A DNA stretch of 64,000 bases. It comes from Hydrogenovibrio marinus (lineage in GTDB: Bacteria > Pseudomonadota > Gammaproteobacteria > Thiomicrospirales > Thiomicrospiraceae). The translations under genes were made by a program, and so were the position numbers. Position 1 is the first letter of the stretch, and every line of letters begins with the position of its first letter. Positions 1 to 9,398 of the stretch are shown here, piece by piece. The notes beneath the pieces were generated by a model. It was not told the DNA's origin. It saw nothing but the letters and a program-made list of their open reading frames with translations, and ran no database searches. The stretch spans positions 496,001 to 560,000 of the forward strand of contig NZ_AP020335.1 in assembly GCF_013340845.1 (NCBI RefSeq), written 5' to 3'.

Positions 1-330
1 AATAAAGAGAAAAAAATAGTTGAGTTGTATAGATGCTGCAGTTTTGTTAAAAAGTTGTTTAACACTCTTTGAATTAATATTTGTAGGTTCCAGTACTTTG
101 TTTCCAACTAAATAGGAAATCGCAGTAGCTGAAACACCTGATAAGGCTACTGGAAGAACTGAAGTCCAAAATGACTTTGTGTTTGACATCCATGTGAACT
201 CGAAAATCTTCCCAATATAAATCATAACTTCGAATATAAAATAACTAACCCACAGCACAAAAAAAGGTAAGAATATAGACAGGGTTAATGGATAGATATA
301 GCTTTGGAGATATTTTTTAAGTTGATACAT
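1..330 (-). CDS. Partial membrane protein, C-terminal end outside window
   Basis: An open frame begins with ATG at 330-328 and runs without a stop to the window edge, giving at least 110 residues. It overlaps the end of the preceding same-strand gene by 14 bases, as in translationally coupled operons. Two hydrophobic stretches are visible, at about residues 12-40 and 57-75, so it is probably an inner-membrane protein. I do not recognise a family. It lies in the integrated element with the next two genes. The codons are AT-rich like its neighbours. The C-terminus is missing, so length and function are open. Confidence 0.5.
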   Translation of the reverse strand, partial: MYQLKKYLQSYIYPLTLSIFLPFFVLWVSYFIFEVMIYIGKIFEFTWMSNTKSFWTSVLPVALSGVSATAISYLVGNKVLEPTNINSKSVKQLFNKTAASIQLNYFFLFI

Positions 331-1213
331 TTTTACGCAGCTTTGAAACTCTATTAATAAATGTTCTTCGAGACATTGATCTTTCTTTTGAAATCCCTTT
401 CCAAGCTATTCTTTCATTGCTGATCTCTTCAATAATTCCATATTGGTCATACTGTCGATCAAATATTTCTTGCTTTGATTCTGCCTTAAGGATATTCCAG
501 ATGTGGTCGGAGCGACTTATTCCATTGTTCATGATTTCAATGATTAGCTGATCTAATAGGCTCTGTGTTGATTGCTCTACCTGTTTTTGAATTTTTGGTG
601 TATTCAGGACAGGGATTTCACTCTTTTTGAAGCGAAACTGATTAGGCTTTATTTTGATAGAACTACTTTCTATATTCGTGCTAAATTTTTCTAACGTTTC
701 AGCCATTAGTTCTTTCCCGTGGCTGATTGCATCTGGTTCAGCATTAAATGCTTTAGCTGCGTTGACTATTTGTTCATAAAGTGGAGCGGTAATATCACTA
801 ACGGACTTAGGCTCTTTGCAAGAAAGAAAAGAGAAATCTGGTACTTCTGTGTATGGTAAATGGCTTGAATATCGGTCGTTAGGGTATTTGATGCTAGGAG
901 CTTCACTGGACCAATTATGAATTTTTTGTGGTTCAGAAATTTCCACATAGGTCAAAGACACGGTTTTATTGTCATCCAAAATTTCAATTGCAGCAGTAGA
1001 ATCAAAAGAGACAACCCCCTCGTACTGAAATGAACCTAAAGTTGAATACTTTTCGTATTGCTTAAATTTTGCTACAGCAAATAGCTTGTGTTGTGGAATC
1101 CATGCATATGCATTAATCTTTCCGGATCTTATCATTTCGATAACATCATACTTACTAATTCCTGGTAGATCCCCAGCTTCATCTAAGTGTAAAAATTCTC
1201 GTTCTAGAGTCAT
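317..1213 (-). CDS. Hypothetical protein of the integrated element
   Basis: A 298-residue soluble-looking protein with no signal peptide or membrane segment. The first 35 residues (EAGDLPGISKYDVIEMIRSG) look like a short helix-turn-helix of the MerR or excisionase type, which would fit a regulator or DNA-binding protein of a mobile element; this is inference. The C-terminal 70 residues are charged and end in RRTFINRVSKLRKN, also compatible with nucleic-acid contact. Its stop overlaps the start of the partial membrane protein downstream. It is divergent from the Sel1-repeat gene. I know no named family for it. Confidence 0.6.
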   Translation of the reverse strand: MTLEREFLHLDEAGDLPGISKYDVIEMIRSGKINAYAWIPQHKLFAVAKFKQYEKYSTLGSFQYEGVVSFDSTAAIEILDDNKTVSLTYVEISEPQKIHNWSSEAPSIKYPNDRYSSHLPYTEVPDFSFLSCKEPKSVSDITAPLYEQIVNAAKAFNAEPDAISHGKELMAETLEKFSTNIESSSIKIKPNQFRFKKSEIPVLNTPKIQKQVEQSTQSLLDQLIIEIMNNGISRSDHIWNILKAESKQEIFDRQYDQYGIIEEISNERIAWKGISKERSMSRRTFINRVSKLRKNVST

Positions 1214-1329
1214 GTTTATAATCGTTTGTGAAGTTCCATTGTCGTTTAATGGTAAGTTATTCTAGATATAATGCAATTACAAATCAGGGAATAGACTTCA
1301 AAAAATTAGTTAAATCTAAGGGGCAAGTT

Positions 1330-2814
1330 GTGAAGAGTTTTTTATTAGGGACGATGCTATTGTTTGCGTGTGTAAATTCTGTTTTTGCATCTTTTGAAGA
1401 TGTTCAAGGCGCTGTTTTCAGTGCCTTAAAAAAGAAAGACTATAAGGCGGCATACAATTTACTGGAGCCCTTAGTTGAAAAAGGCGATGTGCATGCAGAG
1501 TCGTTGCTGGGCTTGGAGTATCGATACGGGAAAGGAGGTTTTCCAAAAGATAATGAGAAAGCGTTATTTTTATTGACGAAGGCGGCGAACCAAAAAGATA
1601 GCTTAGCAAGTTTGGAACTTACATCTATGTATTTAAACGGAGATGGAGTTCCAAAGGATACTGAGAAAGCTTTTAAATACGCGAAGATTTCAGCTGAGCA
1701 AGGGGTAAAGGATGGTTATCCCAACGGAATGTATAACTATGGTTATTTTTTATTTAATGGTTTAGGTACAAAGCGTGATTATAAGAAAGCTTTTAATGCG
1801 TTTAAGAAAGCTTCCGACATGGGGCATTCAAAAGCACCATTCTATGTTGGCTTAATCCTCGAAAAGGGTTTGGCTGGGGGGAAAAAACCTAAGGAAGCAT
1901 TTGCTTGGTACATGAAGGGTGCTGAGAGAGGGTATTACCGCAGCCAGAATAGAGTCGGCCAGGCTTATGAAGCTGGAGATTTGGTAAAGCGTGATTTTAA
2001 TTTGGCAGTAAAGTGGTTCACAAAAGCATCAGAAAATGGGTGTAAGGTTGCGCAGTTTCGTCTGGCAAGATTATATGTGTTGAATAATAGCGAGTCCATA
2101 CAGAAAAAGGGCGTGTCAATGTTGTTCAAACTCGCACAGGAAAATAATAATGGGGCTCAATATTATTTAGGGTTCTCATATAGAAATGCGAGGGGGGTTC
2201 CTAAAAGTAATGAAAGGGCTTTATTTTGGTTTAGAAAAACTGTAAACAACCATGGTGGCTATGAAAAATATGCCTCCTCTGAGATAGAAGCTATTCAGAA
2301 AGAAAAAACTGCTTGCTCAAGTAGATCGGTTGTAACATTATTTGGTGAACCATTAATTTGTGCATTAAGGGATAGTTTTAGTGAACAGATTAAAAAAGCA
2401 GGCGCAGAGGTTGCTAGAGAGGACTGGAAATACTTTGCAGATGTGTATAAGTCAGATAAGGTTTTAAAAGGTTCGAGTCAGTTGGACGTTTTTTATTATA
2501 AAGGGCAGTTTGCCGCAGCTAGATATGTTTTTCCTAGTAAGTCTGAAAGTGGTCAGATTTTAAAGGTCGAAAAACTGGTAGAAGATAAGTATGGTCATTA
2601 TTCTAAAACAGAAAGCGATGAAAGTAAGGGCGTGGCATACTATCTATGGCAACTGAGTGATGGAGTCATTATAAGGGTTTTTCAGACAGGAATAAATTCT
2701 CCAGTATTGTTGGATTATATAAACCCCAAAATTGACGACAAGTTAAAGGCTGTGCAAAAAGCAATAGAAGAACAGAAAAAAGCCAAACAACAGGGGGCTA
2801 GTTCGGCGGTTTAG
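1330..2814 (+). CDS. Secreted Sel1-like repeat protein
   Basis: The frame is open from 1228, but I prefer the GTG at 1330. It follows an AAGGGG Shine-Dalgarno sequence at good spacing and places a signal peptide (KSFLLGTMLLFACVNSVFA) at the N-terminus. The mature protein has about eight Sel1-type helical repeats of 35-38 residues, with the recurring pattern A..LG..Y..G.GV.KD..KA. Sel1 repeats mediate protein-protein contacts. The last 150 residues are not repeat-like and contain two cysteines. The export signal suggests a periplasmic role. It is cargo at the right end of the integrated element, and its stop overlaps the end of the convergent integrase pseudogene. Its binding partner is unknown. 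Confidence 0.75.
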   Translation: MKSFLLGTMLLFACVNSVFASFEDVQGAVFSALKKKDYKAAYNLLEPLVEKGDVHAESLLGLEYRYGKGGFPKDNEKALFLLTKAANQKDSLASLELTSMYLNGDGVPKDTEKAFKYAKISAEQGVKDGYPNGMYNYGYFLFNGLGTKRDYKKAFNAFKKASDMGHSKAPFYVGLILEKGLAGGKKPKEAFAWYMKGAERGYYRSQNRVGQAYEAGDLVKRDFNLAVKWFTKASENGCKVAQFRLARLYVLNNSESIQKKGVSMLFKLAQENNNGAQYYLGFSYRNARGVPKSNERALFWFRKTVNNHGGYEKYASSEIEAIQKEKTACSSRSVVTLFGEPLICALRDSFSEQIKKAGAEVAREDWKYFADVYKSDKVLKGSSQLDVFYYKGQFAAARYVFPSKSESGQILKVEKLVEDKYGHYSKTESDESKGVAYYLWQLSDGVIIRVFQTGINSPVLLDYINPKIDDKLKAVQKAIEEQKKAKQQGASSAV

Positions 2815-4046
2815 CCTAGCAGGTTAACTGCCTCAGCTTTATGCTCGGGTGCAAGGTGCGCATAGCGTAAAGTCATTTTAAGATCTGAGTGCCCTAATAG
2901 TTCTCTAACGGTATTCAGATCTACACCGAGCATCACAAGTTTACTTGCAAAGTGATGTCTAAAGTCATGAAATCTAAAGTTCTCAATTTCTGCTTTTTTG
3001 AGCAGTGCTTCAAATCTTTTTTTAACATCCTTAAATGGAATGCCGGGTTCAGATTCAAAAACAAATTCGCTATTAGGGTTTTGTGCTTTCCAATCTGTTA
3101 AAGCATCATAGGCTTTAGTGTTTAAAGGTATGTGTCTAAGCTTTTTGGATTTACTGTTTTCAGTGGTAATCGTTAACACTTTTCTATCCAGATCGACATT
3201 CTTCCATTTTAAAGAGAGGATCTCGCCTCGGCGCATACCCGTATTCATGGCAAGTAATAAGATGGGTTCAACGTGGTCTATAAACCTAACTCCTTCTAAT
3301 GAAGGGAATAAGTCATAGCCTCTGGCTTGTCTAAATTCATTGGCGCTTTTTCTTGCGGTAATCGCTTCCTCATTTCGAATACGGACAGCATCTTCTAGAG
3401 CATTTTCTTCTTGTGGGTTGAGATAACGAACAACCGTGTTATCGAATTTAATCGCCTTAACCTTGTTTAGATCATGTTTTTCAATCACACCCCAATCGAC
3501 AGCTCTAGAGAGTGCACCTTTTAAACTGTTGATATATCCGTTAATGGTGCTGGGGGTGAGTTGTGCTTTGACTTTACGGCTGCGTCATTTTTCAATTTGA
3601 AAAGGGGTGATCTTATCAATGTCGGTATCTAGGAACTCTTTGAAGGCTGATTTGATTTCATTAACAGTCTTGCGAGAAGTTTTTGGGTTTCTGGCTTCAA
3701 GAAATGGGAAATAGTTTTCTTCTAAGTAGCGGTCCAACCTTAAATGGTAACGGCGTTTGGTTTCCGCTTTGGCTTCTTTGCGTTCTTCTTGGATGTCTTT
3801 GCCCATTGCCACATCAGCAGAGCGAAGTTTTGCAATGTCTCTGGCTTGAACGGGGGTGAGATCGCCATGAGTCCCTATTTTATAGTTGTATTGCTGACCG
3901 TGAAGCCTGTAGAACAGATAATAGGTGATACGACCCGTTTTTGAAATACGTGCATGAAATCCAGAGATTTCAGTATCATTGATCCTCTGGTCCTCAATTT
4001 TTAACTCTTTTATGGTCGAAATGCTGATTTTACGCCGGATAGCCAT
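2811..4046 (-). pseudogene. int: Tyrosine integrase interrupted by one in-frame TGA
   Basis: Two open frames, 3585-4046 (N-terminal) and 2811-3488 (C-terminal), lie in the same reading frame. They are joined by a TGA at 3587-3585 followed by 32 open codons. The N-terminal part has an arm-binding-like domain and the start of the SAM-like core-binding domain. The C-terminal part holds all catalytic residues: Arg in TGMRRGE, Lys in the beta-hairpin, HxxR in HDFRHHF, His in LLGHSD, and Tyr in TLRYAHL. Related integrases usually read IEKWRSR where this one reads IEK-stop-RSR, so a TGG to TGA change explains the break. The restored protein would be about 411 residues. It lies 150 bases from the attachment site, as expected. 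It may be inactive, or the stop may be read through. Confidence 0.85.
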
Positions 4047-4204
4047 ATAATTTTTTGTAGCACATATGTAGCAAACTCATTATATTCTAGCGTATTTTGA
4101 TGAACGAGGGTGAACAAATTAATTTATTGTAAGTTGTTGATATTGTTTATTTAATTGTTTATTGTTGTTCATGGTGGTTTTTCTGGATATAGTCCTTAAT
4201 CTGG

Positions 4205-4249
4205 CTCATAATCGGTAGGTCCTGTGTTCAAGTCACAGAGGAGGCACCA
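4205..4249 (+). other. Attachment site: 3' fragment of tRNA-Met (CAU)
   Basis: The stretch has an anticodon loop CTCATAA, the 3' anticodon strand TCGGT, a perfect T-arm (CTGTG-TTCAAGT-CACAG), the acceptor strand AGGAGGC, a discriminator A and a terminal CCA. The 5' half of a tRNA is absent: the bases before CTCATAA do not pair with TCGGT. This is the usual scar left when an element integrates into the 3' end of a tRNA gene. The integrase start is 160 bases to the left. The intact tRNA copy should therefore lie beyond the left edge of the window. Confidence 0.8.
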
Positions 4250-4265
4250 TTTATCTTGTCTTTGT

Positions 4266-4982
4266 TTAGTCTTCTCTATTAACGAGCGTGCCTCTTAAAA
4301 AGATATCCACGCCTTGATGAAGAGCGGTATCGAGCTCTTCTTGTGTTGTTTCAATGCCAAGTAAGCACTTCATTAGTGGTGCTTTGATCATTTCTAGAAG
4401 TTGGTTGGCTGCAATGTCGCAGTTCTGAATACGCATTTTGTTGCAGTTGACTTGTTTTTTCAGGTAGGAAGAAAGGAGGCGGTTGGCTCTTTGGGGGCCA
4501 TGTGTATAGAAGATTTGTTGAATTTCCTGTTTATCAATGCTGTTTTCAGCAACAACGATTTTATATAGGGATAGTCCGTCAGGTTTGTGGGCGACACTTT
4601 GGAGTCGTCGGCCAAATTTCAGGAGACTGGTTCGGATATCGTCTGTCCAGACGTCTTCTGATTCAAAATCATCAAAAAGCTCACTGGTTTTGATTTTAAG
4701 TACGGCTTCAAATAAACCGAGTTTATTACCAAATAGTCTATAGAGTGTTCCTAAAGAACCGCCTGCTTCTTTTACAATTTCATTGACGCTTGCGCCGTCG
4801 TATCCATTTTTGAGGAATGCGGCAGTAGCAACTTCGAGAAGTTTTTGGTGTCTGGCAATGCCTCTTTTGGTGGTGCAAATGCAGTCAACACCTTTGTTAA
4901 AAGGGGCTTCTGAGCTGTCTGTTTGTTCGCAATTTGCGTTTTGAGTTTTCAATATATCTTCCATGGTGTAGTATTTTATCAT
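4266..4982 (-). CDS. TetR/AcrR-family repressor of the efflux operon
   Basis: A 238-residue TetR-type regulator. The helix-turn-helix domain spans about residues 42-90, with the typical ending GGSLGTLYRLFGNKLGLFEAV. The C-terminal domain resembles the AefR-like ligand-binding fold. Before the DNA-binding domain is an unusual extension of about 40 residues with cysteines at 18, 34 and 36. ATG at 4964 is an alternative start. The gene is divergent from the RND efflux operon, and a palindrome (5023-5042) lies between them, so it probably represses both itself and the pump and is released by a pump substrate. The ligand cannot be inferred. Confidence 0.85.
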   Translation of the reverse strand: MIKYYTMEDILKTQNANCEQTDSSEAPFNKGVDCICTTKRGIARHQKLLEVATAAFLKNGYDGASVNEIVKEAGGSLGTLYRLFGNKLGLFEAVLKIKTSELFDDFESEDVWTDDIRTSLLKFGRRLQSVAHKPDGLSLYKIVVAENSIDKQEIQQIFYTHGPQRANRLLSSYLKKQVNCNKMRIQNCDIAANQLLEMIKAPLMKCLLGIETTQEELDTALHQGVDIFLRGTLVNRED

Positions 4983-5022
4983 TCATTTTTAAAAATAATC
5001 ATTATTCCCTATAGACAAACAA

Positions 5023-5042
5023 AGTGTAATGTATGCTACACT
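5023..5042. promoter_or_regulatory. Candidate TetR operator palindrome
   Basis: AGTGTA and TACACT are perfect 6-base inverted arms around 8 bases, in the 87-base gap between the divergent repressor and efflux genes. Size and placement fit a TetR-family operator. No binding data are implied. Confidence 0.5.
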
Positions 5043-5069
5043 ATTATTCAAATTTAATTTTTTTATTTA

Positions 5070-6239
5070 ATGGGATATTTATATATGTATGGCTTTAACT
5101 TTGTTGTGACAAGAAAAATGACTGTCGTTTCATTGGTTGCTGCTCTATTTAGTGCATCGGCTGTTGCTGAACAAAAGAGACCTCCAATGCCTGTCCCAGT
5201 TGTTGTTGTTAAGAAAACGGATGTACCTGTAACTTATGAATATCCTGCCAGAACGGAAGCTGCGCAGCAGGTACAGGTGGTTGCTCAGGTGTCGGGTATC
5301 TTGGAGAAGAAGTATTACCAGGATGGTGATAAGGTCAAGGCCGGGCAAGATTTGTATTTGATTGATCCAAGACGCTATCAAGCGAAAGTGACTCAAGCAA
5401 AAGCGCAAGTGGATGTTGAAGAGGCGAAAGTAAAGCAAGCCGAGCGTGAATACAAGCGTGTTAAAGGTTTGTATAAGAACAAGGCTGTGAGTGAACAGGA
5501 AATGGATAATGCGTTATCCAGTTTTGAGTTGGCACAAGCTGGGCTTGAGGGTGCAAAAGCGTCTTTGAGTGATGCGCAAATTGATTTGGGTTATACCAAA
5601 GTGAAGGCAGAGATTTCAGGTTTTACAAGTCAGAAACAACAGGATGTTGGTAGTTTGGTGGGGACTTCTGCTGCCAATAGCACGCTGACAACCATTACAA
5701 ACCTAGACACAATTTATGCAAACTTTTCTATTCCTGATAATGATATGAATGAGCAGAGAAGTTTGGTTGCTTCTGGACAGCTAGCAATGCCAACGGATAG
5801 AAAGTTTGATGTTGAGATGGTTGGTCAAGATCAAAAAGTGATTGGCAAAGGTGTGGTTGATTTTACCGATAGTAAAATTGATACCGACACGGGTAGTGTG
5901 ATGGCCAGAGCGACCTTTGAAAATGCAGACCATATTTTGTTGCCGGGTGAATTTGTACGTGTACGTTTGTCAGGAGCGAAACGACTAGGTGTGTTTACGA
6001 TTCCTCAAAAGGCAGTGTTGCAAGTCGGGCAGCAGGCGTTTGTCTATGTTGTGAAAAATGGCGTGGCGAATTTGATGCCGGTGCAAATTGCGACGACAAG
6101 TGGTGATAAGTTCTTGGTGAACGGTGGGCTTAAAGAAGGTGATCAGGTGGTTACAGCAAACCTGATTAAGTTGCGTCCGAACACACCAGTTTCTCCTATT
6201 GTTCCAGACGCAGCGCCAAAAGCACAAGTGAATAAATAA
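5070..6239 (+). CDS. RND efflux periplasmic adaptor (AcrA/MexA type)
   Basis: The periplasmic adaptor that connects the inner-membrane RND pump to the outer-membrane channel. After an N-terminal signal (VVSLVAALFSASAVA) come a split barrel-sandwich (lipoyl) domain around VVAQVSGILEKKYYQDGD, a coiled-coil hairpin at about residues 110-170, a second lipoyl half, a beta-barrel (LLPGEFVRVRL) and a membrane-proximal domain. The signal lacks a lipobox Cys, so the protein is probably not lipid-anchored, unlike AcrA or MexA. The ATG at 5118 would start directly at the signal peptide and is a possible alternative start. It is the first gene of a three-gene operon and lies 12 bases upstream of the pump gene. 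Confidence 0.93.
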   Translation: MGYLYMYGFNFVVTRKMTVVSLVAALFSASAVAEQKRPPMPVPVVVVKKTDVPVTYEYPARTEAAQQVQVVAQVSGILEKKYYQDGDKVKAGQDLYLIDPRRYQAKVTQAKAQVDVEEAKVKQAEREYKRVKGLYKNKAVSEQEMDNALSSFELAQAGLEGAKASLSDAQIDLGYTKVKAEISGFTSQKQQDVGSLVGTSAANSTLTTITNLDTIYANFSIPDNDMNEQRSLVASGQLAMPTDRKFDVEMVGQDQKVIGKGVVDFTDSKIDTDTGSVMARATFENADHILLPGEFVRVRLSGAKRLGVFTIPQKAVLQVGQQAFVYVVKNGVANLMPVQIATTSGDKFLVNGGLKEGDQVVTANLIKLRPNTPVSPIVPDAAPKAQVNK

Positions 6240-6251
6240 AAGGGCGACTTC

Positions 6252-9200
6252 ATGATTTCAAAGTTTTTCATTGACCGTCCGGTTATGGCGACGGTTTTTT
6301 CTGCAATTATTGTGATAGCAGGTTATATCGGCATGAAAGCATTGCCGATTGCCGAATATCCTCAGATTGTGCCGCCGCAGGTAAATGTGACAGCAACCTA
6401 TCCAGGTGCAAACGCTGAAACTATTTCCAGCACTGTTGCCGCACCTTTGGAGCAGGCAATAAACGGTGTTGATAATATGATTTATATTAACAGTACCACG
6501 TCATCTGCCGGAACATTGAACTTAACCGTTACCTTTAAAATTGGTACGGATGCGGATAAGGCAACCATTGATGTAAACAACAAAGTGCAGAGTGCTTTGA
6601 GTCAGTTGCCGGAAGAGGTTCAGCGCTTAGGGGTGCAAGTGAACAAGCGCTCAACCAGTATTCTTAAGGTAATTGCGTTGTACTCACCGGACTCCAGTTT
6701 GGACACGGTCTTTATTGCCAACTATGGTTTGATTAACGTTTTAGATGACTTGAAGCGTATTCCAGGTGTAGGTGAGGTTCGTCAGTTCGGTAGTAAAAAC
6801 TATTCGATGAGAATTTGGCTTAACCCGAACAAGATGGCGAAATATGGTTTAACGCCAAGTGATATCGCGACAGCTATCCGTGGACAAAACTCTCAGTTTG
6901 CAGCGGGTCGTTTTGGTCAAGAGCCGATGGATAATCCTCAGGCGTTTACTTACACGGTCACGACAGAAGGTCGTTTCAGTGATGTAAAAGAGTTTGAGAA
7001 CATCATCCTTAGAGCAAATAAAGACGGTAGTCGTTTAAGACTGAAAGATGTTGCACGTGTTGAGTTGGGGGCGCAAGCCTATAACTTTAATGCGACTTAT
7101 GATGGCAAGCCAACAGTTCCTATGGGGATTTTCTTGCAACCGGGAGCAAACGCCTTGGAAGTTTCCAAGTTGGTTGATCAGGAAATGCAACGTATGTCAG
7201 AGAAGTTTCCGGTTGGGTTGAAGTATGCCATGCCATACGATACGACAGAGTTTGTAAAAATCTCCATTGAAAAAGTTGTGCAAACATTGTTTGAAGCCTT
7301 GTTGCTGGTTGTGTTGGTGGTGTTCCTGTTCTTGCAGAACTGGCGCGCGACCATTATTCCTGTGTTAGCGATTCCGGTGTCGATTATCGGTACTTTTGCC
7401 GGACTTTATTTGCTAGGGTTTTCGATAAATCAATTAACACTGTTCGGGATGATTCTTGCGATAGGTATCGTGGTGGATGACGCCATTATCGTTATTGAAA
7501 ACGTGGAGAGGATCATGTCCTCCGAAGGATTGAGTCCGAGAGAAGCAACAATAAAGGCGATGAAGGAAGTTACAGCGCCGGTTATTGCAATTGTACTGGT
7601 GCTTTCTGCAGTGTTTATTCCTGTTGCCTTTATTCAAGGTTTGACGGGGGAGATGTATAAGCAGTTTGCAATCACCATTGTTGTGTCAGTAACGATTTCC
7701 GGGATTGTGGCATTGACGCTGACGCCAGCACTTTGTGCGAACTTGATCAAAGCAGAGCATAAGGTTTCGGGTGGTTTCTTCGATAAGTTTAATGCCGGTT
7801 TTGGTTGGTTAACGGATAAGTTTGGTGCTGGTGTATCGAAAATCATGCGTTACAGCTTGTTGAGTCTGTTGCTGTTCATAGGATTAGGCGCATTGACGTA
7901 TCAACAGCTGAGTTCTATTCCGAAGAGTTTGATTCCTCAGGAAGATAAAGGGACTTTGTTTGTACTGTCTTATTTGCCACCTGCCAGTTCATTGGCTAGA
8001 ACGGAAAAAGTAAGAGACCAGGTTTCTGAGATTGTGCGTAAGCACCCTGGAGTTGAACATGCGATCAGTTTTGCTGGGTTTGACTTACAGACATTTGCAG
8101 AAAAAACAGATTCGGGTGTTTCCTTTGTTAAGTTGGCGCCTTGGGATGAGCGTGAAGCGCCAAACCTATCAGCACAAGCAATTGTAGGTTCTCTATTTGG
8201 GCAGTTGATGCGTGTTCCTGATGCGTTCTCAATCCCTATCGGTATGCCGACGATCATGGGCTTGAGTATGACAGGTGGTTTTGAAGTTTATCTACAGAAC
8301 CGTAATGGTACTGGGTCGCTTGAATTGAGTAAGATCACAGATGAATTGGTTAAAAAAGCGAGTCAGCGTCCTGAGTTGAAGCAGGTGAGAACGACGTTCT
8401 CGACAAAGGTGCCTCAGTATCGTGCGGTGTTGGATCGTGAGAAGGCCAATGCAATGCAGGTGCCTGTTGACCAAGTGTTTTCAGCGATGCAGGCGACTTT
8501 TGGTAGTTTGTATGTCAACGACTTTAACCTTTATGGACGTACTTATAAGGTTAATCTTCAGTCTGAAGCGAAATACCGTGAAGGGCCTAGAGATATGTCG
8601 CAGGTGTTTGTGCGCTCTACGACAGGGAAGATGATTCCGTTAAGTGCATTGGTCTCATTCAAGCGCGTGACAGGGGCGGACATTGTTGACCGATTCAACT
8701 TGTTCCCTGCTGCTAAGCTGATGGGTGAACCAGCGCCTGGTTATACTTCTGGTCAAGCGCTAAAAGCATTTGAAGAAGTGGCTAATCAGGTTTTACCTGA
8801 AGGCTATACGCTTGGTTGGGTTGGTGAAGCCTTCCAAGAGAAGCAGGCTTCTGGTGCTGGTGCACAGGCCTTTATGTTCGGGTTGTTGTTTGTGTTCCTG
8901 ATTCTTGCTGCGCAATATGAGCGTTGGACGATTCCGATCGCGGTTATTGTGGCGGTTCCGTTTGCAGTACTTGGTGCGTCAGTTGCAGTTCACTTGGCAG
9001 GATTGAGTAACGATATTTATTTCGAGCTCGGCTTGCTGACGCTGATAGGACTTTCTGCTAAGAACGCAATCTTGATTGTTGAGTTTGCGATGCAGAAACG
9101 TAAGGCGGGGATGGATTTGGTTCAAGCAGCAACCGAAGCCGCTAAGTTAAGGTTTAGACCGATTGTTATGACGTCTTTGGCATTCACCATCGGTGCGGTG

Positions 9201-9398
9201 CCACTTATGTTGAGTGAAGGTGCCGGTGCTGCAGCGCGTCATGCTGTAGGTACTGGAGTAGTTGGTGGTATGGTTGCCGCAACTTTCTTGGCACCTTTGT
9301 TTATACCGATGTTCTTTAGATGGGTTGCGGCGTTCTCTGAATACGTATCCAAAGAAAAGATTTCGGAAAAACATTTACCTAAAGAAGAGTCATTATGA
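6252..9398 (+). CDS. RND multidrug efflux transporter, HAE1 family (AcrB/MexB type)
   Basis: The inner-membrane proton-driven pump of the tripartite system, 1048 residues, a normal length for the family. It starts with the conserved MISKFFIDRPVMATVFS. Proton-relay residues are visible: the Asp pair near residues 409-410 in GIVVDDAIIVIENVERIM, and Lys in GLSAKNAILIVEFA. The two periplasmic loops and twelve membrane segments follow the standard RND repeat. The HAE1 family exports hydrophobic or amphiphilic drugs, dyes, detergents and bile salts. The next gene overlaps by 4 bases (ATGA), so translation of the two is coupled. Confidence 0.95.
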   Translation: MISKFFIDRPVMATVFSAIIVIAGYIGMKALPIAEYPQIVPPQVNVTATYPGANAETISSTVAAPLEQAINGVDNMIYINSTTSSAGTLNLTVTFKIGTDADKATIDVNNKVQSALSQLPEEVQRLGVQVNKRSTSILKVIALYSPDSSLDTVFIANYGLINVLDDLKRIPGVGEVRQFGSKNYSMRIWLNPNKMAKYGLTPSDIATAIRGQNSQFAAGRFGQEPMDNPQAFTYTVTTEGRFSDVKEFENIILRANKDGSRLRLKDVARVELGAQAYNFNATYDGKPTVPMGIFLQPGANALEVSKLVDQEMQRMSEKFPVGLKYAMPYDTTEFVKISIEKVVQTLFEALLLVVLVVFLFLQNWRATIIPVLAIPVSIIGTFAGLYLLGFSINQLTLFGMILAIGIVVDDAIIVIENVERIMSSEGLSPREATIKAMKEVTAPVIAIVLVLSAVFIPVAFIQGLTGEMYKQFAITIVVSVTISGIVALTLTPALCANLIKAEHKVSGGFFDKFNAGFGWLTDKFGAGVSKIMRYSLLSLLLFIGLGALTYQQLSSIPKSLIPQEDKGTLFVLSYLPPASSLARTEKVRDQVSEIVRKHPGVEHAISFAGFDLQTFAEKTDSGVSFVKLAPWDEREAPNLSAQAIVGSLFGQLMRVPDAFSIPIGMPTIMGLSMTGGFEVYLQNRNGTGSLELSKITDELVKKASQRPELKQVRTTFSTKVPQYRAVLDREKANAMQVPVDQVFSAMQATFGSLYVNDFNLYGRTYKVNLQSEAKYREGPRDMSQVFVRSTTGKMIPLSALVSFKRVTGADIVDRFNLFPAAKLMGEPAPGYTSGQALKAFEEVANQVLPEGYTLGWVGEAFQEKQASGAGAQAFMFGLLFVFLILAAQYERWTIPIAVIVAVPFAVLGASVAVHLAGLSNDIYFELGLLTLIGLSAKNAILIVEFAMQKRKAGMDLVQAATEAAKLRFRPIVMTSLAFTIGAVPLMLSEGAGAAARHAVGTGVVGGMVAATFLAPLFIPMFFRWVAAFSEYVSKEKISEKHLPKEESL

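Noticed and set aside
1228-1329. Upstream start for the Sel1-repeat protein
   Set aside because: It would place 34 residues before a clear signal peptide, and there is no ribosome site, whereas GTG 1330 has AAGGGG at correct spacing.
3585-3587. TGA in the integrase as selenocysteine or programmed frameshift
   Set aside because: The frame does not shift and no selenocysteine insertion element is apparent; Trp to stop is the simpler explanation.
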